Assembly (NCBI GenBank): GCA_015039315.1 | Contig: WIDE01000104.1 | Span: 22,879-86,878, forward strand | Direction of reading: 5' to 3' | DNA length: 64,000 nt | From: Clavulina sp. PMI_390 | Lineage: Eukaryota; Basidiomycota; Agaricomycetes; Cantharellales; Hydnaceae | Shown here: piece after piece, positions 23,477 through 36,538 of the stretch | Position numbering within the stretch: the first letter of the stretch is position 1 | Layout: each line of letters opens with the position of its first letter | The notes under the pieces: model-generated | The model's database searches: none | What the model was told of the DNA's origin: nothing | The model's input: the letters and a program-made list of their open reading frames with translations, nothing else | Program-made: the position numbers and the translations under genes

Positions 23477-23939
23477 GCTGCGAAGCGAGGAGAGTTGCTG
23501 GTGAGGAGGAGGAGGTTGAGGCTCGGAGCCGACACAGCTATTGTATCACCTGTTTTGATGACTCATCCAATGTGACGATTCACGCTCTCGGCTCCGTGGG
23601 GAACTTGGGCTGGCGAGAATCCCCAAGCATGGCCACGAAGGAGATTGGCCTGGACTTAATATCAATCATAAAGAGCAACGGGATATTGCAGTCGCGATGA
23701 TGTCATACGTGATGGCCACGATCCCAGTTTCNNNNNNNNNNNNNNNNNNNNNNNNNNNNNNNNNNNNNNNNNNNNNNNNNNNNNNNNNNNNNNNNNNNNN
23801 NTAAGCGGAGGGAATGAATCGCGCAATGATAAATAACCTTCCAACAGACAGGCCCTGTCAAACATGTACATGTAATGGTACATTCAAGATCGAGAGGGAG
23901 AGTAAAATGCCCAGTTCAGCGCGAGTCACCGGTGTCTTC
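23477..23939. other. Intergenic with assembly gap, 463 bp
   Basis: Upstream region of SDO1 and 3' side of a broken secreted protein gene. It contains the run of Ns, so its true length is unknown. Confidence 0.6.
23732..23801. other. Assembly gap (70 N)
   Basis: Seventy consecutive N; scaffold join of unknown content. Confidence 0.99.
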
Positions 23940-24573
23940 TTAGTGGGGGATACCTTGAAGGTCATCTAACTTGTCACCCCGGTTAGCTGACTCAACGGTA
24001 CAGCCAATACCTGGGCCGTTCATATTCTGAAGCGTGGCACAATCAACGCTTGATAGCAGGTTACCTGTGGTTTGCAGCGCATGAACATGGGAGGGTTGGG
24101 TATGATTCCCATCCCAAGGAGCTCACCTCATCAGTAGTGTCTGTGCCCTCTGGGTAAGCGACCCCAATTTCGGGATTGTTCACGACAACACCTGCATCCA
24201 TAATTCCGTTCAGGGTCTGGAGCAGTATCTGGGTCATTGGACATGTACAGACGCTGAAAGATGAGGTTCCATCTACTCACTTCGACAAACTGGTCCAGGT
24301 TCGGAGGGAAATTGCACGGGATGTAGACGCCGCGCAGGCCGACACAGTTGCCCGTGAAGACCAGAGAATACATTAACGAGAAGGCAGGAAAAGATCCTCG
24401 TAAATGAACTCACCATGACCGTCAGGTTGTTCGCCCACCGTAATTCCATCTGAGAGCACTCCACTTTCAGGGATCTCACGCGCCGCAAGGGTACGTAGCA
24501 CGCGCGTGATAGGGCGTCGCTGAGGCGCCGAGGAAGATGGCCACGAAGAAGGCGAGTGCGGCAGCGGACTTCA
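23940..24573 (-). pseudogene. Broken small secreted protein gene (Agaricomycete effector-like family)
   Basis: A signal peptide (MKSAAALAFFVAIFLGASA) opens at 24573 but its frame stops at 24476-24478. The homologous body continues in another frame (REIPESGVLSDGITVGEQ), implying a one-base indel. The next intron has a good GTGAGT donor, but at the position where the acceptor should precede GNCVGLRGVYIPCNFPP the sequence is GG rather than AG (24352-24353). Downstream, spliceable exons encode NNPEIGVAYPEGTD and NMNGPGIGCTVES. These features match small secreted proteins common in Agaricomycetes, with an IPC.CPP core and a terminal NLNGPGKGC-like motif. Two independent lesions suggest a pseudogene; sequencing error is the alternative. 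Confidence 0.65.
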
Positions 24574-26345
24574 TGTTGATAGGTATACCAGCAATGACTT
24601 ATGAAGGCAAAGATATTGGAGAATAGACCAAACGTGTGTGTGCCAGCCTGGAAGAACGCTTTGCTCGGGCTTATATATCCTTTGAATCAGCTGTGCACAA
24701 GCCAAAGGCCAATGAGCCGGGATAGATATCAAGATGGGCGGGGACGTCGCACCATCCAGATGCGACAGCCCCATGTCATAGTATGTGCTGATATCGCTTC
24801 AGTCACCAAATCGACGGATTAAGGCTATGGTCAAATTCCAAGTTGGTTAGATCCACAATAGATCAAGCATGCTTCAGTCACAATCTTGGCGGAAAGAAGG
24901 TTGGCCTAGAATGAACAAATTAAGACGTGTTACGGAACTCACATTACAGGGTATACTCGATCCAGTACCTAGAAAATTAGTAAGCTCATGCGAAATACCT
25001 ATAGTAGCGAACGCCAACTTTTGCGGCGTTGTCGCCCGATATGCGGAGAAGAATGGTTTTTGTGATGGCGATGATCAGACCTCTTACTTTCAAATATCCC
25101 AGAGGTCGGAAGAGGATCTGTTACCGAATCTACCAGGTCGTTAGAGGTTTCCCCAGCCAAAGGAAATCCGGAGGAGTGTTGCGAACATGTCATGATGGGA
25201 CCACTCTTAGATGATAATCGATGTTTATTGACGTGCGATATCGGTGGTGTCCTATATTGTCATATCCCACGAAAACAGCTTCGATGAAAAAGGCGATGGA
25301 GGGAGTGTAAGGGAACTGAGGGAAGATAGGTACTGAATCAAGAAAAGGAATTATACTGGTAAGAAGCGACGGAACGCTTGGGTGTTGGGCAAGCAAATGA
25401 GAAAGGAGAAAGATGCCCTCATGCCGTATCAGACATAACGTCATGCTCGTGGGGATAGAAGAGAAGATGAAGAAAGGACGAGTACATTAGATGGGAGAAA
25501 TTAAAAGGCAGACGGATCAATCTTCCTAGCGAGAAGCAAATATGAAGATATACGGGAGAAGGAGCGAAGTGGAGATCGTGGGGTCAGGTTTAATCACTGC
25601 TGGGAAGTTTCTAGAATGATTAGCAGCTCATTTGTGCGAAGAGACCAAGTAGAGGACACAGCGGCTTTACGCTCTGTCGTGACCCTGAAGGCTCAATCTC
25701 TCGGTTGATTGATTGGCGACAGTTATAGTGAGAGGTGTCAGATCGATGGGATTCGTAACTTTGTTTGATGGCAAGAGTGGTGTTCAGACCCGGTGAGGAG
25801 ACGAGCCAGCTCATATGGAGACTGCCGGTGAGCAGGATGTAGTACCAAATTGGCATTGGCTAGCAGGGTTTATAGCAATGCTTCGTTTTCGTGAATCGTA
25901 GTTGCACAGACTTGTAATCGTATATGCTCACGCCTTACCGATGAGCTCCACAACCTAGGAAGACCAGGAGACGGCCCAACACGCGAACATGTCACGGTTG
26001 TGACCGTCTCCAACTCTACCCATTTCCACTGCGTCCAGCATCGGCCAGCACCGATCATAATCGAAAAGAAGTAAATGAAGCTCTTGTTAGAAACCCAACC
26101 CGGGTTTTCTTTTCTTTTTTTCTACCGCATGGAAGCCGATCAGACCGGGAACGGCCTGCCCGGAATCGTCGCCGAGTTGGTGCGCTTCTCATGAGTCTAC
26201 GCATCCTGCTATGCTACTAAGACTAATTCAAATCTAGTTCTCTATTATATTAAGTCATGATTATACGAAAAATCCTCTATCAGAGCGCATGCTACCAAAA
26301 AAAAAATTGCGTGTATCGTATCCAAACGACCTAATCTCCAACTAC
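24574..26345. other. Intergenic, about 1.8 kb
   Basis: Upstream region of the broken secreted protein gene and 3' flank of the histidine phosphatase gene. A pyrimidine-rich tract (T with few C) occurs near 26105-26121. No ORF with splice or motif support was found. Confidence 0.5.
24670..24678 (-). promoter_or_regulatory. TATA-like box upstream of the broken secreted protein gene
   Basis: ATATATAAG on the minus strand about 95 bp upstream of the start codon, suggesting this locus once had a conventional, perhaps strongly regulated, promoter. Confidence 0.45.
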
Positions 26346-27767
26346 TTACTGACCCAAAACCACTGGCTGACCCAAGACCACTCGCTTACCCGGATCCAGC
26401 TGCTTATCAGAAGCCAATAGCTCGCTGTCCTCGTCTGGAACACGCTTTCCCCGCCGCCCTGATACCGAACCTGCTGTTGTGATGTTTGAGTTCGAGGTAC
26501 GTCGGTTTGGATACGCGAAGGGAGCTGCCCGCTCAAGCTCGGAGGCTCTTCCCGACTTTGCATCGAACTACCACGCTCAGATGACTCCCCGTTATACAAC
26601 ATGTCCACGTTGACATGGACCTTCTCGTTCGCCTTGTGCTGCTTCCCCTGTTCGCCTCCACCTTGATACTCCGCCCACCCGAATTGCGTCAACTCTGCCA
26701 CCAAATGGTCGCCCGCATCCCGAATATCTCGTCGCATTTTCATGTCCCTCATGATCTCGTGTCCCCCGCATGGATCACGCCTAAATCGGAATTCGATGCG
26801 ACAGATGGAGGTATTGGGAAGCCGACCTCGTTGTAAGGCGGCATGGATAGATGGATGCTGGATAGGGGAAACGAGGGAGGGCTCAGCTGGCGGAGGGGGC
26901 GGCACTGCGGCGTGATCGTTGGGGAGTGATTTAGCCTTGAAGTTGTTGGGGTTGGGATAGTGAAGGAGGACGTTGTAGATGAGAGAAGCGATGGACGCGC
27001 CATGGGAGACAGCAATCGCAATCGGACGAGGGGTCTCCGCCTCAGTATTAAGGTCCGGCTCTTGGCTCTGAGCAGAAGAACCAGCAGTGTCGAACACGGG
27101 TGACGCCGCCGGGATGGCTGACGCCGAGAACAGAGGCTCCGAATCTCGAGGGTGAACCTCCTCCAAACATAACGGCAGCACGCTATCCAACCACCATTCA
27201 CGTAGACGTGCGTCAAGCGCAGGGATAGGCTCAGCAGTCTCGCGCTCCAGCTTCCTGCATGCTGGATCCTGTTCGGCGGTTTTCCTGCACTTGAGGCCTT
27301 CGAGAAGACCAAGATACTATAAATCATTCATAAAAGGAAGATTAACCGTGGAAAGCGGCGAGGTACGCGTCAGTGGTGTTCGTGGTGAGGTGGGTGCAGC
27401 TACACTCACCCTTTCTCGAATTCCTGGGCTTTTGGTGATAGGGACACCTGGGTGGTGCTTCATGATAATCTCGGCGGTCTACGTGCTCCAAAAATGATCA
27501 GTCTTACATCACGGACGAACTTGACGAACTATTCACCTCGCTCGCCCTTTTCAGATCGCTCGTGAAGCACCACTTGATATTCTGCCCTTTGAGGTATTCC
27601 GAAAGAGTCTCAGCCTGCTCGCGGCCCTCGTCGTCTAGCAGCGTATCCAGTTGTCCTTGGATCACATTTGCACGGTTCTCCGCAGTCTCGCCATGGCGGA
27701 TGATCAGCAGGTCGATTTCGCGCAGTTGATAGCGTGTAGGGGTCGAAGACGGAAGTGAAGAAGTCAT
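26346..27767 (-). CDS. Histidine phosphatase / phosphoglycerate mutase-like protein
   Basis: Four exons (27767-27537, 27478-27410, 27316-26515, 26470-26346) give 408 residues. The phosphoacceptor motif LLIIRHGETAENR lies at residues 21-33 (His25), then GQLDTLLDDEGREQAE and a FTSDLKRASETAEIIM stretch typical of this superfamily. The second catalytic His lies in IAVSHGASIASLIYN. The C-terminal half is longer than the usual 200-250 residue enzymes and is low complexity. A final 44-nt intron switches frame to end in LDPGKRVVLGQPVVLGQ. Family members dephosphorylate sugar phosphates, phosphoproteins or small metabolites; TIGAR-like or fructose-2,6-bisphosphatase-like activity is possible, but the substrate cannot be read from sequence. 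Confidence 0.88.
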
Positions 27768-30700
27768 TGCACTGGATGTGGACGAGGGCTGGAGGACTGA
27801 TGGTAAGCCTAGGATTTTTGACGCTTAAATAGCAGAGCAGCGTCCTTGGTTTGGTTCGGCGAGGGTGGAGTAGTGCCCAAGCCACAATCAAGAAATGTTG
27901 CAAGCACGACAAAAAACTGTGTGCGCTCAATATCGGGGTAGGCTCGGGGCGTCGCTTGAAGGCATATTTCGTCCCAGGATTCTAAAAGAAGAGCGTACGC
28001 AAAAATTTCTAGAATTCTGGTGGGGCGTGAGGCACAGGCGCAATCGAACATTCATCGGCTTCACCGCTCCACTTTGTCTTGCTCCAACTTGCAAATCTCG
28101 TAGCTCTAAATCCGCTAAGGGCTCAGGTGATCAGTGAGCGGCGTTGACCTTACAGCCAGCTTTCAAAAAGAATGACCTTCATAGCTCGCACTCCTGAGTG
28201 TGGTGTAACGTCCAACGCAGCATCGGATACCTCTCTACTGTAAACGATAACATCGAGGCTGCAGGGCCCGCGGCACCACATAGTGTCTAGCCTTCCATAG
28301 ATCGTGGTTAACTATTGAATTCCGAGGGTGTTGTATCTAGTCCAAGTGCAGCCCATTTCTCACAATATTCGAGCTCCAAGCTATTCAAGATATTCATTGA
28401 ATCCTTACCTGATGAATTCATAATGTGAGCTTACTCCCAGTATATCAGGGGCATAAAGAAATGAACCTGGAAGTACGTCGGACTATGTCCTGTGATTGTT
28501 CCCACAATACATGGACAGGTCCTATATGCCCAATATTGCGCTTACAGGGGTACAACACGTTCATATAACTTAGAAGTAGAAGAAATGTAGGAGTGGCTAT
28601 ATTCTGCATGGAAACTTCCAGCGCATAAAAATGGATATTCCAGGAATCTGACTAGCGGGCGCAATCGGTGACGCCCAGAATCTGAGAGTTAGTATGGTAA
28701 TGTCCAGGAGCTCGTGTCTGGGTCTTGATTGATTTATTGTTGTCGACTAGACGACAATGCTGAAACACTTGAATGAGAGCTTCATCAGTGTAGATAGGAG
28801 TCTTCCTATTCTTTGGCGTGCGTGAGGGTTTGCGAGCCACATAACGGTAATAAATCGCTAAAATCCCTAAAAATACACGATTGAGCGGCTCATCATACAT
28901 GCGGTTATATAGCTCCATCATATTTAATCACTCTTTCCCGTTGAGTTTCTAATTGACCAACGGCTCCCGATGTGCTGGGTTACAGCAACCTCGGGTGATT
29001 TGCGTGGAAGCCATGGAGGGAGGGGCCGGTGAATGTCCTGGATGCGCGAGAGTAGATGGCAAATGAGTTAAATTAGATAAATATAGAGTTCTGCCGCGGC
29101 AACTGAAGGAGATCGAGGTCGCCCCAACTCTCGAACAAATGGGATGGCTGATCGAATTTAAGCTTCCTCTCTTCAGATCTCGAAAAGAGAAGGAAAAGCG
29201 AGCCTCGCAACGATCGGCAGGGTCATCCAGACGGCCGTTGGAGCCCTGCGGCTATACGACCATGTCTGAACATACATCGGGTTCAAACGGACCTCTTTGT
29301 CTTGTTGATAGCAAATCCCTAGTTTAACGCCTTAGGACGGTGCGGTCGGGTCGAGCAGTTTACAGCGCCTCAGCCACAAGTTCACGTTTTCGCGTACGGC
29401 TGGGGAAGAGCTCACGAAAGGAGAATTAGAGTACGATCGAAGTTTTTCCATTTGGCAACGGCTAAGAAGAGTCAGATGTCGCATGATCCCATCATAACCG
29501 AGGACTATGGGCCAGATGCCGTATCACATCATTACTTTTCGTTCCACGTAAGCTGAATTAAGGGAGATAAAGTAAAGAAGATGGGTCTGTGCGCCATGGA
29601 ATAGGGGTATTCGCCAGGCACTGGACAGTCGGCACGAAGCAAATGAAGCTACACCCTCACCCTCACGTCAAGCTCTAGCTCCCCTTTCTACACCTCACGC
29701 AGGGCTAGCATGAAACCAAAGCTGAAACAGCGCGTCCCGTTATCCCTGAGAGCTGATCCTAGAGTGTCGTGAGGGGAGATATTACGTGTGATCTGTGGAC
29801 GCAGCTCACATTCCAATTGGAATCTTCCATGGCACTTGTGCTGGTGGGGGGCTTGAAGCCGAGCTTGGCGCGGCGGCCGCCGCCGTGCGCGATTGAGTGA
29901 TTATGAAATAGGGCCCAGCTTCAAAGCCAAACATCCATCTAAGATACACTCCTGCGACGGCTACATCGATATCACGTCATATGGAGGACAGGCGTACATG
30001 TTTAGTTGAGATGTCGGTATGCTCCATACAGGCACAGGAGAATAAACTCGGTGCCAAGTCAGGGAGAGATATGATAGGAGATTATAGAGCGGGCTCCATG
30101 TCAAGATGCGCGGTGGGGTGGAACGAGTGTCGACTCAACTAGATGTGAGGCAGAGATGGTCCGTGAGAAGAGAAACGAGTAGACATTGGAGAGGAGGGTG
30201 ATCGACCGGGATGATGGATTGCGTGGGGAGCGCCGCCTATGGCCGAGGCTACGTCGCAGCACCGACAGTGGGAGACCCGGACTAGAATCGGGGGCGGGAG
30301 AGGATGTTAGGGTGGAGTGGGAGAGAGCTGAGGATAAGAAGCTCACAGACAGATCTCATTAGTGATTCGTCCGCGGCTTGCTGATCAATAGTCAGGATAT
30401 GAGAGAGGTGGCAGCTGTGGTGCTTTCGCGAATCACTCTGCAGTCGTTTTTTCTTTTGTTGTCTGAACCCTTGGGTTGTCATGACCGTCATCGAGCAGAT
30501 TCTGAGAACATATCAGTGCAGCACTCGTATACGTGGCGGATTCCGAACAGTGAGAGGGTCGCGATGTTAGTCTTAGCAACATGAAGGGGCAAGCGGTCGA
30601 TATGTCGAACTTGGGTAAAATCGGTGAGGTTGTTCACATCAAGCGGCTCCACAGGTCAGCCTCACAATATCTCGATTGATAGATACGAAAGAAGCGGGGC

Positions 30701-30938
30701 CCATTAGGAGTAATAGAGGCAAAATGCTGTAAGCGAGGGGCTGATCAATGTATTTCAATCAGTTTTTGGTTCGCATGAGCTCCGAACTGTGTTTGTTTGC
30801 TCCCTGAAAACGCGTGCTTTGTTTGTCCCGACTCCGAGACCAACAGAATTGGCAATGACAATCAACATCTTAACCTTATAGACCCTGTACAGCCTCTCAA
30901 CTTCGAAAACTTTCTTGACGCGACTCGCCGATATAGAC
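27768..30938. other. Intergenic, about 3.2 kb
   Basis: The largest gene-free stretch of the window, between the histidine phosphatase (minus) and ATE1 (plus) start codons. Only short unsupported ORFs occur (for example 28652-28921 minus). A GC-rich palindrome lies at 29870-29883. No transposon, tRNA or repeat was recognised. Confidence 0.5.
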
Positions 30939-33028
<2,090 letters not shown>

Positions 33029-33217
33029 TCAGCCTCAAAATATATACTTTGCTACTCGCTGTTTGCTACCCGTCAAGTTTGCTCTTGTTTCAGAGCGACA
33101 ATCTTGCAGCCGCCCCAATGAATACTCGGTGCGATCCACCTTTCATGAGTAACTCCTAGCGGTGTGACGATGCCAACCAGAAGGCGGGTGCTGGCGTTCG
33201 TTGTCAAATATTGACAG

Positions 33218-33524
33218 ATGGCAGAAGATGACGACAATCAAGCTGAAGCGAGCGCTTCACTCTACGATGAAGGAAGCATAACTGTGTCGGAGGAGGAATC
33301 TTACATCTCGATAGGTACTTGTCCGCTTTGCACCATCCAAACACGTTCATTTAGGTCATAGTATTGAAGTCTGTTCACGGGATGGTCCCATCAGTGGCGA
33401 ATCAGGCACGTGTCCGTATCCTCCCGAAGAGGAGGATGTCCTTTCTCAAGATGCCACTGAAGAAGCTGCCCTCTGTGTCGATATGCAAACGGTGTTATCA
33501 GAATTGATAGAGGTTGAACAATAG
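33218..33524 (+). CDS. Small acidic protein, unknown
   Basis: Two exons (33218-33314, 33355-33524) joined by a 40-nt intron give 88 residues. It is very acidic from start to end: MAEDDDNQAEASASLYDEGS, then VSEEESYISIGHS, and YPPEEEDVLSQDATEEAA near the C-terminus. The uniform composition across the splice is the main support. The start ATG is directly preceded by TTGACAG, which could be a splice acceptor, so an upstream exon in the short gap after ATE1 is possible. I recognise no family; it sits between ATE1 and the KCH gene in the same orientation. Confidence 0.45.
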
Positions 33525-33903
33525 AGTCCATTTATTTCCATATTTGATAGCGAGTGCTAATATCTCTCGAGAGAATAAGGGTATGACCCGAAGCTGAGGA
33601 TGAAAGTTCTGCATCTGATTGCAACCTCCGATTTGGGGTTTGATCGCCTTCAAGCGCCGAGTCATAACACGACCACACACACGGTTGCCACCCACGCACC
33701 AATCGCCATTTGCCCGTGCTTTCTTTAGAACAATCTCCTCTTTCTCCCTTTGCCTGAAACTAGACCGCTTTCGCCGCTCTTTCTGAGCAAGCTCTCGCTG
33801 AGCGAGTGCCAGACTCAATCCTCCACCGTTCGCTCGCCCCAACTGCATTGACTATCGCCGCTTTCTTCTCCTTTTCTACAGCCCATACCTTTCGCCTCCC
33901 AAG
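33525..33903. other. KCH upstream region, 379 bp
   Basis: Leader and promoter of the KCH-type transporter gene, pyrimidine-rich close to the start codon. No other feature seen. Confidence 0.5.
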
Positions 33904-35944
33904 ATGTGTTTCTCCGGCTCAAACTGGAAGCGTGAGGAAGTGCCAGACCACAAGGTACGTTCACGAGGCCGCGCCCCTTGTTACTTGAGGGAGTCTGATT
34001 CCCGTCACTGTTTCTCACACAACCAAACGCTCCACGACGTTTTTGACTTCAGTTTGACTTTGTGGACACGCGTGACTACCACACAGATGGCTTCGGTACA
34101 CGCTTCCAGTACCTCTGGCTATACATCATCCTCCTCAAGTCCTTCGCCGTCTATCTCTCCGATCTCTTCACGGCCATCACCATGCTCAGCACCTCACAGT
34201 GGTCCAATGGCATTTTCGAACGTTGTCAACAACAGGGCCTCACCAACTGTGTTGTTGTGAATTTCACCGTCGGCAAATGGATTTTCGTTGGGTGCATTAT
34301 TTTTGGCTACTTGCTGGTGTGTCCGCAGTTCGTGCCTGGACGTGTTTCAATTGCTAACTGCCCCGTTTGACCATCTCCCTTCCATATTGTATCCCTATCA
34401 TGGTGGATAACAGCTGTTTTATGAGATGCACAAGGCTCAGAAGATCATCCACAGTCGTGACATCTCGTATACATTCACCAATATCATGGCACAAAACTAC
34501 TACTCGTTCCGTACGTTCCTTTCCTCCATCATCTTCGAATAGGCTCTCTCGTCTCTAAATGCTGGTCCTCTCTCACTCTAGGCTCATACGATCACTTTTG
34601 CTTCTTCCAACAAATTGAAAATTCAACCAAGAAGAAGGATGACTTTGCGTTCTTCATCTTCTTCACTTTCAAGGGTGAGTTTTGTGCACTTGGATTTGTT
34701 CTCCCACTCTCTCTCTGTTTGAGCCTCGACTCATAGGTTATGGCAGGTTGGAAGCGTCTGTGTCTCTCTGATGGCCCCCGCCAGGCTATCAACTGTCTCA
34801 CCCTTTACTCTCTCTGGATCGTAAATCAACAAAGTTTCAGTAACATTGCGTCATATTGGAGCAGTCAGACTATGGTCACCAAGACGCTGCTGCTTTCCAT
34901 GACCTTCACTGTCACCATCTTCTTGGGTTCGCTCCTGATCTTGATTGTTGCGGCATTCTGTTACATCCCACTGTTATGCTACATCCAAGGCAACTTGAAA
35001 GAGTACTGCTGCCATAAAGTTGATAAGGTGAGCGGCGTTTGAAGATTGGGAAATTTACGCAGCAGTGTACGAATCTAACGGATCTTGAATGAACCATCAC
35101 TCCCTCTTTCTCTTAGCGCATCTCCGAGTTGCTCGAGCGTAAGAAACGCCAACGCATCCAGCGCCAGGCAAAACTCGCCCAAAAGGAAGCTCGCGGTGAC
35201 TTTTCGCATCTCAAGAACTCCAAAGGCGAGCTGGTTCGCAACCCCATCCCTCAGCCGACCCTTCCTACTTTCGACATCGATGAGTTCTCGCCTGCTCCCA
35301 GAGGCAAACTGGGAGCCCCGAGTAACTATGCCGGCAGCTTGGCCACAACGGCGAAGGACGAGTACGAGTACGCCCCGACAGGTTATGCAGCAAGCACCAT
35401 CGGCGGAGCTCCAAGCGAGTACGCAGGCGTCCCGGACTTGCATGGAAGTGCTGCCGAATACCCTCCACCGATGCCGCTGTATGACTCGTACACGCACGGC
35501 GGCAACGGCAACGGCGGTCATGCAGGTGGACAGTACGATGACCACTATGATCAGTATTATGGCCATGAGTACGGCCAGCAGCAGCAGCATCCCCAGTCTC
35601 AGTACCCGCCGCATGACGAGTACGTTCACGGAGGCTCGGATTACCCCGTCGACTCCAAGGCACCATCACATGCTCACTCGCGCTCAACTGGTCTTGCGTA
35701 TGATCCTACTGCCGTTGATCCCTCTTCCCCACAACCTCACAAACGAACACCTTCTGGAGCGTGGAGTCAGCAAAGAGATGAGGACGCGATGCTAGCGGCC
35801 CAAGCAGGTGAAGGGAGGGGTTATGCTGAGCAGTGGCCTGGGTATGGCAATGATGATCAACATCGTCATCAGCAGGGACAGGGCCAGCACGGGTACGGCT
35901 ATGGGAACGGGGGCGGAGGCGGAGGTGGTGGGTATGCGATGTAA
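33904..35944 (+). CDS. KCH-type fungal low-affinity potassium transporter
   Basis: Six exons (33904-33954, 34053-34316, 34414-34510, 34582-34674, 34747-35027, 35117-35944) give 537 residues. Family-typical start MCFSGSNWKREEVPDHKFDF and TRDYHTDGF. Membrane segments: about 35-60 (LWLYIILLKSFAVYLSDLF), about 95-112 (WIFVGCIIFGYLL) and about 222-254 (LLLSMTFTVTIFLGSLLILI). Between the last two lies the conserved DISYTFTNIMAQNYYSFRSY. Yeast Kch1/Prm6 are plasma-membrane K+ influx proteins that promote Ca2+ signalling during pheromone response. The last exon encodes a long cytosolic tail: basic LLERKKRQRIQRQAKLAQKE, then Tyr/His/Gly/Gln-rich low complexity ending in GGGGGGGGYAM-like sequence. Confidence 0.92.
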
Positions 35945-36538
35945 ACATCTCACCGTTTCATCCGTTAGCTGCTCTAGCCGTCTTTTCTCCGTTCACGATG
36001 ATTTAGTCTACCGCACTCGTATGCTTCTCGTTACCCGCCACGCCACGCTCGCAGTCTCCTACTTATTCCCACCCTTGAGCTCATTTCGCAATGTTTTTCT
36101 ATTTAGGTCTTGCTGTACCTTATCGTATCGCGTGTATCTTTCCTACCCTCCTTCCTAGCTCTTTTGTCGTCCCCCCACTACACGCTACCATACACTACTT
36201 CGTAACTCGATCAATGATCAAAACGGACGCTGCCCTCATACAAAGCTGGCTGGCTTTGTCTGATGAAAACATCGACAACTGAGGTACGGACCCCAATCGG
36301 CTCGCTTTCGTGCCCAACATGTATTTTTAGAGATGTGGACGATGGTTATAGCCAAAGATAGCATTATTCCGAGGCCTTCTTGACACAAGGCCTGACACAG
36401 GGCCTAACGCCAACGAAAGGCCCAGGTTTCTCACGCCTCCCAACTTGTGACTCTTCACTAACAACAAGGTCTTCGCTCAGTTCGAGTGCGGAGACGCAAT
36501 CGATTCCGTTATAATAATACTCTTTGGGGCGCTCCGAG
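35945..36538. other. Intergenic, 594 bp
   Basis: 3' UTR of the KCH gene, then the leader of the first F-box-like gene. Nothing else seen. Confidence 0.55.

Noticed and set aside
26749..27327. Minus-strand 192-codon ORF over the histidine phosphatase
   Set aside because: Wrong frame: the correct frame gives RHGE and the second catalytic His with consistent splicing.
28652..28921. 89-codon minus-strand ORF
   Set aside because: No recognisable motif, no flanking splice logic; could be chance in 3 kb of empty sequence.
29270..29290. B-box-like GGTTCAAAC suggesting a tRNA gene
   Set aside because: No matching A box or cloverleaf arms around it; similar words elsewhere lie inside coding exons.
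35075..35687. Minus-strand ORFs over the last KCH exon
   Set aside because: Lie within a conserved transporter exon and have no motif or splice support.
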